This document shows positions 8,879 to 17,389 of a DNA stretch of 64,000 nt, in pieces. The DNA comes from Bradyrhizobium sp. CCGUVB4N. GTDB lineage: Bacteria; Pseudomonadota; Alphaproteobacteria; Rhizobiales; Xanthobacteraceae. Position 1 is the stretch's first letter. Every line of letters begins with the position of its first letter. The notes under the pieces are model-generated. The model was not told where the DNA came from. It ran no database searches and saw nothing but the letters and a program-made list of their open reading frames with translations. The stretch is from contig NZ_JANADP010000001.1 of the NCBI RefSeq assembly GCF_024199945.1, positions 9,009,001 to 9,073,000 of the forward strand, in the 5' to 3' direction. The position numbers were made by a program, and so were the translations under genes.

Positions 8879-10110
8879 AGTTTTGATCTTGGCTTGCCCC
8901 GCACCATGATCAACGCGGCCGCGGCCACCTCCAGCGCGATGCAGAGATAGAACGGCAACGCGTAGCCGCCGGACCAATCGCGCAGAAAGCCGACCACGCC
9001 AGGGCCGAACGCATACGTGACCTGGTTGATCGCGGTGTTGAGGCTGATCAGCACGCCGAACGAGGCGCTGTCGAACTCCTGCTGCACGATCAGCGACGGC
9101 AGCGTGATGAGATTGCCGACGGAGAAGCCGAACACCGCGCAGGCCGCGATCAGCACGTAATCATTGTGCAGATTGATCACGACGAACAGCGCCGCCGCCT
9201 GGCTCAGGAACGACAGCGCCGAGGCGAGGCGCTGGTTGAGGCGATCGATCACCATCGAGAACAGCACGCGGCCGATCACCGCCATCGCGGTGAGCACCGC
9301 AACGGCTACGGCGGCACGCTCGCGCCCGATCACGGGATCGAGGAACGAGATCAGGTGCACGATGAAGCCGACCTGCGCGAACAGCACCAGCGCGAACGCA
9401 ATCGTCACGGTGAGGAAGCCGACATCGCGCAGCGCGCGCGAGCGGATCTCCGCCGAGGATTGCGGCTTTGCTGTCGTCGCCCCATGCCAGCCATGGAGAT
9501 CGGGCGGCCGGCCGACGACCAGCAGGATCACCGGCACGAGCAGCACCAGCATGGCGCCGGAGGTGGCGAACATCGCGCTGGCGAAGCCGATATGGCTGAT
9601 CATCATCACCAGCAGCGGCACGCCGACGATGCCGCCAAAACTGGCGCCGTTCAGGGCCAGGCTGATCGCCATGCCGCGCTTCTGGTCGAACCAGAGACTG
9701 ATGGTGTTGGTGATCATCGCGAGGCTGGTGCCGGCCCAGCCGAAGGCGAGCACGGCATCCGCGAGATAAAGCTGCCAGGGCTCGCGCACCGCGCCGATCG
9801 CGACGCTGGCGGCTGCCATCGCCAGCGTTCCGGCGATGAGACAGATGCGCGGGCCATATTTCCGGACGGCTTCGCCGACGAAGACGACCAGCAGCGCGCC
9901 AAAGAGATAGAAGAACGTGGTGCCGGATGAGATCAGCGAAGCCGGCCAGCCCCGCGCGCGCTGCAGCTCGGCGACATAGACGCTCTGGCCGTAGAAGCCG
10001 AGCCCCCAGCCGAAGGTCGCAAGCAGGAAGCAGACGGCGACGATGCGCCAGCCTTCGTAGCGGAGGGAGGATTCGTCGATCGGCGTGGCGTGGTGGGGAT
10101 TGTCGAGCAT
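8872..10110 (-). CDS. MFS transporter (oxalate/formate antiporter-like or monocarboxylate group)
   Basis: 412 residues with twelve predicted membrane segments. The cytoplasmic loop 2-3 region carries a motif-A-like stretch and the central loop lies near residue 200. The N-terminus (GWGLGFYGQSVYV) and GTTFFYLFGALLV resemble MFS proteins of the monocarboxylate/OFA group; substrate unknown. The ATG at 10110 has a near-ideal ribosome-binding site (GAAGGAGAAG). A longer frame reaching 10167 has none. The last codons and the stop are provided by the adjoining palindromic repeat. A 20-bp palindrome lies about 80 bp upstream. Confidence 0.85.
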   Translation of the reverse strand: MLDNPHHATPIDESSLRYEGWRIVAVCFLLATFGWGLGFYGQSVYVAELQRARGWPASLISSGTTFFYLFGALLVVFVGEAVRKYGPRICLIAGTLAMAAASVAIGAVREPWQLYLADAVLAFGWAGTSLAMITNTISLWFDQKRGMAISLALNGASFGGIVGVPLLVMMISHIGFASAMFATSGAMLVLLVPVILLVVGRPPDLHGWHGATTAKPQSSAEIRSRALRDVGFLTVTIAFALVLFAQVGFIVHLISFLDPVIGRERAAVAVAVLTAMAVIGRVLFSMVIDRLNQRLASALSFLSQAAALFVVINLHNDYVLIAACAVFGFSVGNLITLPSLIVQQEFDSASFGVLISLNTAINQVTYAFGPGVVGFLRDWSGGYALPFYLCIALEVAAAALIMVRGKPRSKLS

Positions 10111-10191
10111 TTGCGCTTCTCCTTCGTATCCCCCGCGTTGTGATTTTCTGTCCATGACGACCATCATGTATCGATGCGCGAGCAGAAAATC

Positions 10192-10211
10192 ACTTCGATC
10201 GGGATCGAAGT
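10192..10211. promoter_or_regulatory. 20-bp perfect palindrome upstream of the MFS gene (candidate operator)
   Basis: ACTTCGATC-GG-GATCGAAGT: 9-bp arms with a 2-bp centre. It lies 82 bp before the start codon of the MFS gene read on the minus strand, a usual distance for a repressor site. A second inverted repeat (TGATTTTCTG at 10141-10150 with CAGAAAATCA at 10183-10192) brackets the space between. No regulator gene is adjacent. Confidence 0.45.
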
Positions 10212-10246
10212 ATCAACGTTGCTGACAGCCTCCTGCCACTCTGTTG

Positions 10247-10293
10247 CGCATGATCTTGTCGGAAAACCGCTGCACACTTTTCCGGATCATGCG
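10247..10293. repeat. Hairpin repeat, GCATGATC/GATCATGC type
   Basis: A 47-bp inverted repeat: GCATGATC then CGGAAAA on the left, TTTTCCG then GATCATGC on the right, directly abutting the stop codon (10294-10296) of the second MFS gene. Elements of this form are common after genes in Bradyrhizobium and relatives, and it probably serves as terminator or transcript end. Confidence 0.7.
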
Positions 10294-11547
10294 TCAGATC
10301 GCGTCCGGGAACTCGCCCATGGCCGCATCCAGCTGCGCTTTGCGGCGGCGGGCCCACGACGCCAGCGAGAGCACGGCGAGACCGAGTACGACCGGCGGGA
10401 ACACCACCATGTTCACGGCGGACCAGCCGTAATTCGCAAGCAGCTGCCCGGAGGAGAACGAGCCGATCGCCATCATCCCGAACACCAGGAAGTCGTTGAA
10501 GGCCTGCACCTTGTTGCGCTCCTGCGGACGATGCGTCTCCAGCACCAAAGCGGAGGCGCCGATGAAGGAGAAATTCCAGCCCACGCCGAGCACGATCAAG
10601 GTCGCCCAGAAGTGCATCGCGGTGATGCCGGAGAGACCGATGCCGGCGGCGCCGGCTTCCAGCAGCAGGCCGCAAGCGACGATCTTCGGCGCGCCGAAGC
10701 GGGCGATCAGCGCGCCGGTGAAGAAGCTCGGGCCATACATGGCGACGATGTGCCATTGAATGCCGAAATTGGAATCGGAGAGACTCAAGCCGCACATCTT
10801 CATGGCGAGCGGCGCCGAGGTCATCACCAGGTTCATCATGGGGTAGGAGATGACGCCGCACAATGCGGCCGCGATGAAGCGCGGCTGCGTCACGATGGTG
10901 AGCAGCGGACGTCCGCCATGCAGATCGGCCGGTGCCGGCTTCGGCATGTCGACGCCGGCGACGATGCCCATCGCAACAAGCGCGACGGCCGCCTGCACCA
11001 GGAAGCTGAAGGCGAACAGATAGGGCGACCAGATGTCCATGGTCCATTGCACGAGCTGCGGACCAAGCACGCCGGCGAACACGCCACCCGCCATCACCCA
11101 CGACACCGCCTTGGGGCGGTAGGCCGCGCTGGCGCCGTCGGCTGCGGCGAAGCGATAGGATTGCGCCACCGAGCCGTAGAGACCGCCGAGAAAGGTCGCG
11201 AGGCAAAACAGCGCGAACGAGGCGTGCAGGATCGCGAACGAGCCGATCAGACCGGTGAGCGTGCCGAGACCGGTGCCGATCACAAAAGCCCAGCGGCGGC
11301 CGAAGCGGCGCGAGATCGCGCCGGTCGGCAGCGTGCCGGCCGCAAGGCCTACGACGTACATCGAGAGCGGCACGGTCGCGAGCGACATGTCGGGGGCGAG
11401 CGTGGCGCCGACGATCGAGCCGGTGGCGAAGATCACCGCCGAATTGGCGCCGGTCAGCGCCTGGGCTGCAGCAAGGCGCACCACGTTGCCACGCACGCGA
11501 GCGTCGTCGGCGATCTCATTGGCTGCAGTCACGTCAATCATCGGCAT
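10294..11547 (-). CDS. MFS transporter
   Basis: 417 residues with about twelve membrane segments. GAISRRFGRRWAF after the second segment is a motif-A-like loop typical of drug/metabolite MFS proteins, and the central loop near residue 205 carries KPAPADLHGG. No substrate can be inferred. The start at 11547 was taken because the frame upstream to 11667 overlaps the region divergent to the peptidase gene. The ATG follows GGGCGGAA; a second ATG two codons on is also possible. It ends at a hairpin repeat, so transcription into the downstream MFS gene is probably limited. Confidence 0.82.
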   Translation of the reverse strand: MPMIDVTAANEIADDARVRGNVVRLAAAQALTGANSAVIFATGSIVGATLAPDMSLATVPLSMYVVGLAAGTLPTGAISRRFGRRWAFVIGTGLGTLTGLIGSFAILHASFALFCLATFLGGLYGSVAQSYRFAAADGASAAYRPKAVSWVMAGGVFAGVLGPQLVQWTMDIWSPYLFAFSFLVQAAVALVAMGIVAGVDMPKPAPADLHGGRPLLTIVTQPRFIAAALCGVISYPMMNLVMTSAPLAMKMCGLSLSDSNFGIQWHIVAMYGPSFFTGALIARFGAPKIVACGLLLEAGAAGIGLSGITAMHFWATLIVLGVGWNFSFIGASALVLETHRPQERNKVQAFNDFLVFGMMAIGSFSSGQLLANYGWSAVNMVVFPPVVLGLAVLSLASWARRRKAQLDAAMGEFPDAI

Positions 11548-11728
11548 TTCCGCCCAAAAGGCTTGGTGATTCCCGGCACTATGGAGGGGCCGAAAGAGCC
11601 GGGCAACCGGCGCAAACGGGCGCAGGCCATGCCTCTGACGCAATCGGCCCGATGATACCCGGCCCACGCTCTTGACGGCTTGCGCTCGATCAAATCCTAT
11701 CCGCCGCCGATCTCAGGGAGTTTCGTTC

Positions 11729-13804
11729 ATGTCCGTCGACGACAGGCCTACACTCAGCGCTCCCGACGACGATCCCTGGCTCTGGCTGGAGGAGGTCGAG
11801 GGCAGCCGCGCGCTCGATTTCGTCGAGCGGCAGAACCGCCTGACGCTGGACCAGTTTGGCGGCGCGGCGTTCGAGCGTGACCGCGATATCCTGGCCGCAA
11901 TCTATGACCGATCCGACAACATCCCCTATGTCGGCCGCAGCGACGGCCTGCTCTACAACCTCTGGAAAGACGCAACGAACCCGCGCGGCCTGTGGCGGCG
12001 AACCACCATGGCGGAGTTTCGCAAGCCCGAGACGTCCTGGGAGACGCTACTCGATATCGACAAACTCGCAGCAGGCGAAGGCGAAGACTGGCTGCTGAAC
12101 TGGTCGAGCTCGTTGCCCGGCGATGCGCCGCAGACGATCCTGAGCCTGTCGCGCGGCGGCAGCGATGCCGTCACCATGCGCGAGTTCGACCTCAACACGA
12201 AGAGCTTCGTTGCCGGTGGCTTCACGCTGCCGGAAGCCAAGGGCAGCGTCGACTGGGTCGATGCCGACACGGTGCTGTTGTCGAGCGCGTATGGCGGCGC
12301 GGACATGGCGACGACCTCCGGCTATGCGCGGACGGTGCGGTTGTGGCGGCGCGGCGAGCCGGTCGAAAATGCGCGAGTGGTGTTCGAGACCACGCCGGAT
12401 CGCATGAGCACCTCCTGCGACGTCGACCGGACCGGTGAGACGCCGCGGTTCTGGTTCATCGACCGGCTCGACTTCTTCAATTTCGACCTCTGGCTCGGCA
12501 CCGAGACCGGCGCGACCGTCAAGCTCGACCTTCCCTCCGACATCTGGCTGCAGGCTCACCGTGACTGGTTCGCCATCAAGTTGCGCTCGGCCTGGAGCGT
12601 CGGCGGCACCACCTACGCTCCAGACAGCGTGCTCGGCATCTCGCTCTCGGCCTTTCTCGCCGGCGATCGCAATTTCGCTATCCTGTTCGAGCCAGGCGCA
12701 CGCCGCGCGCTGCAGGGATTTTCCTGGGCCGACGGCAAGCTGCTGCTCTCCATTCTCGACGAATTGCGGCCGGTGTTCGAGATCTGCACGCCGTCCGCCT
12801 CAGCCTGGAGCCGCGAGATGCTGCGCGGCCTCCCCGACATCGGTGTCGTCGATGTCTGGCGCTTCGATCATCATGAGTCCGAGAGCAATGGCGACCTCCT
12901 GGCCAATGTGCAGGACCCGCTGACGCCGCCGTCGCTGATGCTGATCAAGCGCGGCGTCGAAAGCCCGACGGTCCTGAGGCAAGCGCCGAAGACGTTCAAC
13001 GCCGACGGCCTCGTGGTGACGCAGCACGAGGCCATCTCGGTCGACGGCGAGCGCATTCCCTATGTGCAGACCGGCCCGGCGGGCGAGACCGGCGATGCGC
13101 CGGTCTACATGACGGCCTATGGCGGTTTCGGCGTCACGATTCGCCCGGAATACAATTCGTCGCTCGGCAAGCTGTGGCTGGAGCGTGGCGGCACCACGGT
13201 GCAGGCCAATCTGCGCGGCGGCGGCGAGTTCGGCACGCGCTGGCACGATGCGGGGCGATACGCTGGCAAGAAGCTGTCGCATGATGATTTCGCGGCCGTT
13301 GCCGCCGATCTCGTGCGACGCGGCGTGACGCAGCCGAAACGAATCGCCGCGCAAGGCGGATCGAACGGCGGCATCCTCATCACCAACATGCTGGTGCGAT
13401 ACCCCGAGCGTTTCGGCGCGCTGTTCTGCACCATCCCGCTGATCGACATGCGCCGCTACACAAAGCTGCTCGCGGGCGCGAGCTGGATCGCGGAATATGG
13501 CGACCCCGACAAGCCGGAAGAATGGGAGTGGCTGAAGACCTACTCGGCCTATCACAATGCAAAGCCCGGTCAGTCCTATCCGCCGATCCTGATCGCGACG
13601 ACGCGACGCGACGACCGCGTTCATCCGGGCCATGCGCGCAAGATGGCGGCCAAGCTGCAGGCGATGGGCTATGAGGCCTGGTTCTACGAGCCGGCCGCCG
13701 GCGGCCACGGCTACGGCAAGGACAACAAGGAGCGCGCCGGCTTCCAGGTACTCGGCTTTCAGTTTCTGAAGGAGAAGATCGGGTGGCGGGACGGACAGGT
13801 GTGA
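11729..13804 (+). CDS. Prolyl oligopeptidase family serine peptidase (S9A)
   Basis: 691 residues: an N-terminal PEP-type segment (DDPWLWLEEVEGSRALDFV), a seven-bladed propeller region (about 70-430) and a C-terminal alpha/beta-hydrolase domain. The catalytic triad is visible: Ser545 in GGSNGG, Asp628 or Asp629 in RRDDRVHPG, and His660 in GGHGYG. These enzymes cut short peptides, usually in the cytoplasm; no signal peptide is seen. The ATG at 11729 follows AGGGAG at 11715-11720. It is divergent from the MFS gene, with 181 bp between them, and followed by a palindromic repeat. Proline specificity is a family inference. Confidence 0.9.
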   Translation: MSVDDRPTLSAPDDDPWLWLEEVEGSRALDFVERQNRLTLDQFGGAAFERDRDILAAIYDRSDNIPYVGRSDGLLYNLWKDATNPRGLWRRTTMAEFRKPETSWETLLDIDKLAAGEGEDWLLNWSSSLPGDAPQTILSLSRGGSDAVTMREFDLNTKSFVAGGFTLPEAKGSVDWVDADTVLLSSAYGGADMATTSGYARTVRLWRRGEPVENARVVFETTPDRMSTSCDVDRTGETPRFWFIDRLDFFNFDLWLGTETGATVKLDLPSDIWLQAHRDWFAIKLRSAWSVGGTTYAPDSVLGISLSAFLAGDRNFAILFEPGARRALQGFSWADGKLLLSILDELRPVFEICTPSASAWSREMLRGLPDIGVVDVWRFDHHESESNGDLLANVQDPLTPPSLMLIKRGVESPTVLRQAPKTFNADGLVVTQHEAISVDGERIPYVQTGPAGETGDAPVYMTAYGGFGVTIRPEYNSSLGKLWLERGGTTVQANLRGGGEFGTRWHDAGRYAGKKLSHDDFAAVAADLVRRGVTQPKRIAAQGGSNGGILITNMLVRYPERFGALFCTIPLIDMRRYTKLLAGASWIAEYGDPDKPEEWEWLKTYSAYHNAKPGQSYPPILIATTRRDDRVHPGHARKMAAKLQAMGYEAWFYEPAAGGHGYGKDNKERAGFQVLGFQFLKEKIGWRDGQV

Positions 13805-13845
13805 GGGCCGAGCACTCTCGTCGTATCGCGACGTGAGGGACGCAC

Positions 13846-14004
13846 CGCTCTCTCATTCCCTCCCCCCTTGCGGGGGAGGGGCAGGGAGAGGGGTTTACAC
13901 GGGGACTCTCTCGAAGAGTGCACGCTGTACGATCACAGATGGATAGACCGTTTGCTGGGCTACCCCTCTCCCCCGCCCTCCCCCGCAAGGGGGGAGGGAG
14001 CGCA
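13846..14004. repeat. Dispersed palindromic element, family A (copy 3)
   Basis: About 158 bp with the same inverted CCCTCCCCCC/GGGGGGAGGG arms as the copies at 4863 and 21232, and a more diverged loop (ACACGGGGACTCTCTCG). It separates the convergent ends of the peptidase and methyltransferase genes, where it may act as a two-way terminator. Confidence 0.82.
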
Positions 14005-14045
14005 CCGCCGTCTTGGCGCAAACCAAGACCTAAGCTGGCAGCGCT

Positions 14046-14720
14046 TTACGAACGCGCAAACACCAGCGTCAGATTGTTCGCGGGCATCTCGATCGTGTCG
14101 ATGAGACGAAGCCCAGCAGCCTTCGCCAGCGTCTCGACATCGCCGACGTCGCGCACGCCCCATTCGGGGTTGCCTTCGCGCAAGGAGGTGTCGAACACGG
14201 CGTTGCTGAGTGCGGTGTGCTTGCCGTCGCGCTTGAACGGGCCGTAGAGGAACAGCCGGCCATCGGACCGCAAGTAACGGCCGGCGCCGGCGAACAGGCC
14301 CTCGGCCACGGTCCAGGGCGCGATGTGGATGACATTGGCGCAGAACACGGCGGCGAGATTGTTCGGCCCCTGCCCGCTCTTCAACTCCGGGCACCAGTCG
14401 GGATCGACAAGATCGATCCGCAACGGCGAGCGGACGTTCGACAGGCCCGAATGCACGCGCCAGGCCTCGATACTCTTCACATGGCGCTGATTGAGGTCGC
14501 TGGGCCACCAGACGAGCTCAGGCGTATGGCGGGCAAAATGGACCACATGCTGGCCGGTTCCACTGCCGACCTCGACCACGTCGCCCGATCGTCCGGCGAG
14601 ATGCTTTTCGAGCGCCGCCCAGAGCGGCTCGTGATTGCGATGGAAGGCCGGCGCATCGAGACGGCCGTCGGATTCGACCCTCCCGCCGTCCCTGCCAAAT
14701 TCAACGACATATTCAGCCAA
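14046..14720 (-). CDS. DUF938 family SAM-dependent methyltransferase
   Basis: 224 residues. The Rossmann motif I VVEVGSGTGQHV lies near residue 50, the acidic motif II region WWPSDLN near 75, and NVIHIAPW near 125. The opening GRLDAPAFHRNHEP is the DUF938 hallmark. The substrate is not known for this family. The TTG at 14720 was preferred: it has GGGGACATCAA before it and gives an N-terminus (AEYVVEFGRDGG) of usual length. A GTG at 14750 adds ten residues. It is divergent from soxX. Confidence 0.8.
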   Translation of the reverse strand: MAEYVVEFGRDGGRVESDGRLDAPAFHRNHEPLWAALEKHLAGRSGDVVEVGSGTGQHVVHFARHTPELVWWPSDLNQRHVKSIEAWRVHSGLSNVRSPLRIDLVDPDWCPELKSGQGPNNLAAVFCANVIHIAPWTVAEGLFAGAGRYLRSDGRLFLYGPFKRDGKHTALSNAVFDTSLREGNPEWGVRDVGDVETLAKAAGLRLIDTIEMPANNLTLVFARS

Positions 14721-14900
14721 TTGATGTCCCCGGAAAATGAGAAAGCACACGAAAACGCAACAAGGGCCAAACGCCCCCAGCCAGGCGCCGGTTAATGCCG
14801 GCTTGATGAACGATTTATCTCTTCAGTTGCAATGCGGAAGATATTAACGGCATTTTGCGCCCTGCATAGTCTTGATTGTCACGGCATGCCCTTTGTGCTT

Positions 14901-14930
14901 TTGAAACACTATCTTTTGCAGACATATAAG
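14901..14930 (+). promoter_or_regulatory. Candidate sigma-70 type promoter of the sox genes
   Basis: TTGAAA at 14901-14906 and TATAAG at 14925-14930 with an 18-bp spacer, each 5 of 6 to the bacterial consensus. It lies 15 bp before the preferred soxX start at 14946, so transcription would begin about 9 bp before the start codon. No ArsR-type (SoxR) site or gene could be recognised nearby. Confidence 0.5.
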
Positions 14931-14945
14931 CCTCGGAACGACGCC

Positions 14946-15302
14946 GTGACCGCCTTTCCTCGCAAGCCCGCCCTGCTCCTCGCGCTGGTCGTCCTCACGG
15001 GCCTCGCCGCGCGCCCGGCGTGGGCACAGTCGGCCATCGCCGAGGGCCAAAAACTCGCCTTCGACCGCGGCAAGGGCAATTGCCTGACCTGCCACGTCGT
15101 CAAGGGCGGCGATCTGCCGGGCACGATCGGGCCGGAGCTGAAGGACATCAAGTCAAAATACCCCGACCGCAACGAGCTGGTCGCGATCCTGTTCGACGAG
15201 ACCAAGCGCAATCCGCAGACCATGATGCCGCCGTTCGGCCGCAACCGGCTTTTGACCGATCAGGAGATCAGCGCGATCGTTGATTTCCTGCAGACGCTGT
15301 AA
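14946..15302 (+). CDS. soxX: Sulfur oxidation c-type cytochrome SoxX
   Basis: 118 residues from the GTG at 14946: a signal peptide (ALLLALVVLTGLAARPAWAQ) and a monoheme cytochrome c domain. The heme motif CLTCH sits at the usual SoxX position (GKGNCLTCH) and the distal Met ligand is probably in MMPPFGRN. SoxX pairs with SoxA as the SoxXA enzyme that joins thiosulfate to the SoxY carrier in the periplasm. Upstream ATGs at 14832 and 14886 would place the signal peptide inside a long lead and lie before or across the promoter, so the GTG was chosen, though its Shine-Dalgarno sequence is weak. It is the first gene of the sox operon. Confidence 0.85.
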   Translation: MTAFPRKPALLLALVVLTGLAARPAWAQSAIAEGQKLAFDRGKGNCLTCHVVKGGDLPGTIGPELKDIKSKYPDRNELVAILFDETKRNPQTMMPPFGRNRLLTDQEISAIVDFLQTL

Positions 15303-15353
15303 CGGCGGGCCCGGAAAACCCAGATGAGATTTGAGATGACCAAGAGATTTGAG

Positions 15354-15839
15354 ATGAACACGAACACCGATCCTCATCCGACACGGCGCCTGATCCTTCA
15401 GGGCGCGGCTTGCGTCGCTCTGATCGGCCTCGGCGATCTGCCGTTCGCGCCCGCGCGCGCCGCGGCCAACGACAAATATCCCGAAGAGGCGTTCAAGCTG
15501 AAGAACGAGGCCGACGCGATCAAGGCGCTCTATGGCAGGACCGCCGAGCCCTCCGACAAGGTCAAGCTCGATGCGCCCGAGATCGCCGAGAATGGCGGCG
15601 TGGTGCCGATCTCGGTGACGACGACGCTCGACAAGGTCACGTCGATCTCGTTCTTCGTCGCCGAAAACCCGAGCGCGCTGGCCGCGTCCTACAAATTTCC
15701 CGACGGCACGATCCCCGCCGTCGCCAATCGCCTGAAGATGGCCAAGACCAGCAACGTGACCGCGATCGTGGAAGCCGACGGCAAGCTCTACAGCGCGACC
15801 AAGGAAGTGAAGGTCACCGTCGGCGGCTGCGGCGGCTAA
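15354..15839 (+). CDS. soxY: Thiosulfate oxidation carrier protein SoxY
   Basis: 161 residues: a twin-arginine signal (TRRLILQGAA) then a small beta-sandwich, ending in the diagnostic swinging arm GGCGG at the very C-terminus. The cysteine of that arm holds the sulfur intermediates while SoxXA and SoxB act on them. SoxZ is encoded 19 bp downstream. Three in-frame ATGs occur (15324, 15336, 15354), created by an 18-bp near-duplication; 15354 gives the usual spacing to the Tat motif, while 15324 has the best upstream GGAAA. The start is therefore uncertain. Confidence 0.92.
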   Translation: MNTNTDPHPTRRLILQGAACVALIGLGDLPFAPARAAANDKYPEEAFKLKNEADAIKALYGRTAEPSDKVKLDAPEIAENGGVVPISVTTTLDKVTSISFFVAENPSALAASYKFPDGTIPAVANRLKMAKTSNVTAIVEADGKLYSATKEVKVTVGGCGG

Positions 15840-15858
15840 GGCGCGAAGGAGAACAATC

Positions 15859-16170
15859 ATGGCATCCAGCATTCGCGTACGCGCAACATCCAACGGCGAC
15901 ATCACCGAGGTGCAGACGCTGATCCAGCACCCGATGGATACCGGCCTGGTGAAGGACGCCAAGGGCGAGTTGATCCCTGCGCACTACATCCAGGAACTGA
16001 AGTTCACATGTAACGGCAAGGACGTCTTCGTCGCCGATTGGGGCACCGCGATTTCCAAGGACCCCTACGTCAAGTTCAGCTTCAAGGGCGCCAAGAAGGG
16101 CGATGACCTGAAGATCTCCTGGACCGACAACAAGGGTGGGTCCGACCAGACCACCGCGAAGATTGCGTGA
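15859..16170 (+). CDS. soxZ: Thiosulfate oxidation carrier complex protein SoxZ
   Basis: 103 residues, the usual SoxZ size, no signal peptide (it is co-exported with SoxY through the Tat system). Family features are the opening IRVRATSNGDITEVQTLIQHPM and the ending FKGAKKGDDLKISWTDN. SoxZ folds as an immunoglobulin-like domain and binds SoxY to form the SoxYZ carrier. The ATG at 15859 follows GAAGGAGAAC. Its stop overlaps the start of soxA (TGATG at 16168-16172), implying translational coupling. Confidence 0.95.
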   Translation: MASSIRVRATSNGDITEVQTLIQHPMDTGLVKDAKGELIPAHYIQELKFTCNGKDVFVADWGTAISKDPYVKFSFKGAKKGDDLKISWTDNKGGSDQTTAKIA

Positions 16171-17033
16171 TGAAGGCCCGCACCGCCCTCCTGCTTGGCT
16201 CGTTGAGCGCCGCGCTGGTCGCGTTCGCACTCGCCTCTCCGCGCGTGGTTGCCGCCGACAAGGTCGATCCCGTCGCTGACGCCAAGGCGTTCCAGAACTT
16301 CTTCTTCCAGAAGTTTCCGAACGTGAAGCACGAGGATTTCGTCAACGGTCCTTATTCCATGAACGAGGACATGAAGCGGCAATGGCAGGAGAAGGAGGAG
16401 TTTCCACCCTACGAGTTCGCGCTCGACGCCGGCAGGGAGATGTTTGCGACGCCGTTCAAGAACGGCAAGACCTACGGCGACTGCTTCCCGAACCGCGGCA
16501 TCGGCATTCGCCAGAACTATCCTTACTTCGACACCAAGGAAGGCAAGGTCGTCACGCTGGAGCTCGCGCTCAACCGCTGCCGCGAGGCCAATGGCGAGGC
16601 ACCCTACTCCTACGTCAAGGACGAGATGGCCTCGCTGACCGCTTATATGGCGGTCACGTCGCGTGGCCAGCTGATGGACATCAAGATCCCCGATGATCCG
16701 CGCGCACTGGAAGCGTTCGAGAACGGCAAGCGCTATTTCTACACCCGCCGCGGCCAGTTGAACTTCTCCTGCGCGAGCTGCCATGTGCAAAGCCCGGGCG
16801 AGCGCATCCGCGCCGAGATCCTGGCGCCGGCGCTCGGCATCCTGAACGCAATGCCGATCTATCGCTCCGAATGGAGTGGCATGGGCACCACCAGCCGCCG
16901 CTTCATCACCTGCAACAGCCAGACCCGCGCGGTTCCGCTGGAGCCGCAGGCCGATGAATATCGCGACGTCGAGTATTTCCTCTCCTACGTCGCGAACGGC
17001 CTGCCGATTTCAGGACCGGGAGCGCGGCCATGA
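16170..17033 (+). CDS. soxA: Sulfur oxidation c-type cytochrome SoxA (single CxxCH)
   Basis: 287 residues: a signal peptide (to about residue 28) and two cytochrome-like halves. Only one heme motif is present, CASCH at residues 201-205. The first half retains the pair of cysteines (DCFPNRG and NRCREANG) that form a disulfide in monoheme SoxA. Cys248 in FITCNSQ is the expected cysteine-persulfide ligand near the active heme. With SoxX it forms SoxXA, which couples thiosulfate to SoxY. The ATG at 16170 overlaps the soxZ stop. A GTG one codon earlier is an alternative. The stop overlaps the next gene by 4 bp. Confidence 0.93.
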   Translation: MKARTALLLGSLSAALVAFALASPRVVAADKVDPVADAKAFQNFFFQKFPNVKHEDFVNGPYSMNEDMKRQWQEKEEFPPYEFALDAGREMFATPFKNGKTYGDCFPNRGIGIRQNYPYFDTKEGKVVTLELALNRCREANGEAPYSYVKDEMASLTAYMAVTSRGQLMDIKIPDDPRALEAFENGKRYFYTRRGQLNFSCASCHVQSPGERIRAEILAPALGILNAMPIYRSEWSGMGTTSRRFITCNSQTRAVPLEPQADEYRDVEYFLSYVANGLPISGPGARP

Positions 17034-17335
17034 AGCGGTCACTTCCCCTCGCCATGTTGCTGGCCCTGAGCTCCGCGCCGATGGCGCGCGCGGCAGACGA
17101 GGCAGACTACAAGGCGGCCTATGCTGCCGCGGAGGCTGCGTCCAAGGAGGCAGCCGGCATGCGCAACCAGTGGACCACGACCGTCTCGACGCTGGCGGCC
17201 GCCAAGAAGGCGGGCGACGGCGGCGATTTCGACCGCGCCGTGGCCGCAGCAAAAGAGGCTGAAGCGCTGGCGAAAGCATCCGTCTTCCAGGCGACCTCTG
17301 AAAAAGAGGCCTGGAAGGCGATGGAAATCCGCTAG
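17030..17335 (+). CDS. soxK: SoxK-like SoxXA-binding protein
   Basis: 101 residues: a signal peptide (residues 1-21, ending ARA) and a helical, alanine- and lysine-rich mature part. The pattern fits SoxK/SAXB: A-A-E-A-A repeats, W in RNQW followed by T and L, then KKAGDGGDFDRAVAAAK and a closing AxxQAxxEKEAW. SoxK binds SoxXA and raises its activity in organisms where it has been tested. The location between soxA and soxB, overlapping soxA by ATGA at 17030-17033, is the usual one. Low complexity limits certainty of homology; the position supports it. Confidence 0.72.
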   Translation: MKRSLPLAMLLALSSAPMARAADEADYKAAYAAAEAASKEAAGMRNQWTTTVSTLAAAKKAGDGGDFDRAVAAAKEAEALAKASVFQATSEKEAWKAMEIR

Positions 17336-17389
17336 ACTTGATGACACCGGAACCGTCGAACTGCCGAGAATAGGTGCGGAGAATTGGTG

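Noticed and set aside
14832..14945. A longer SoxX N-terminus starting at 14832 or 14886
   Set aside because: It gives an unusual lead before the signal peptide, lies upstream of or within the best promoter, and the starts lack a ribosome-binding site.
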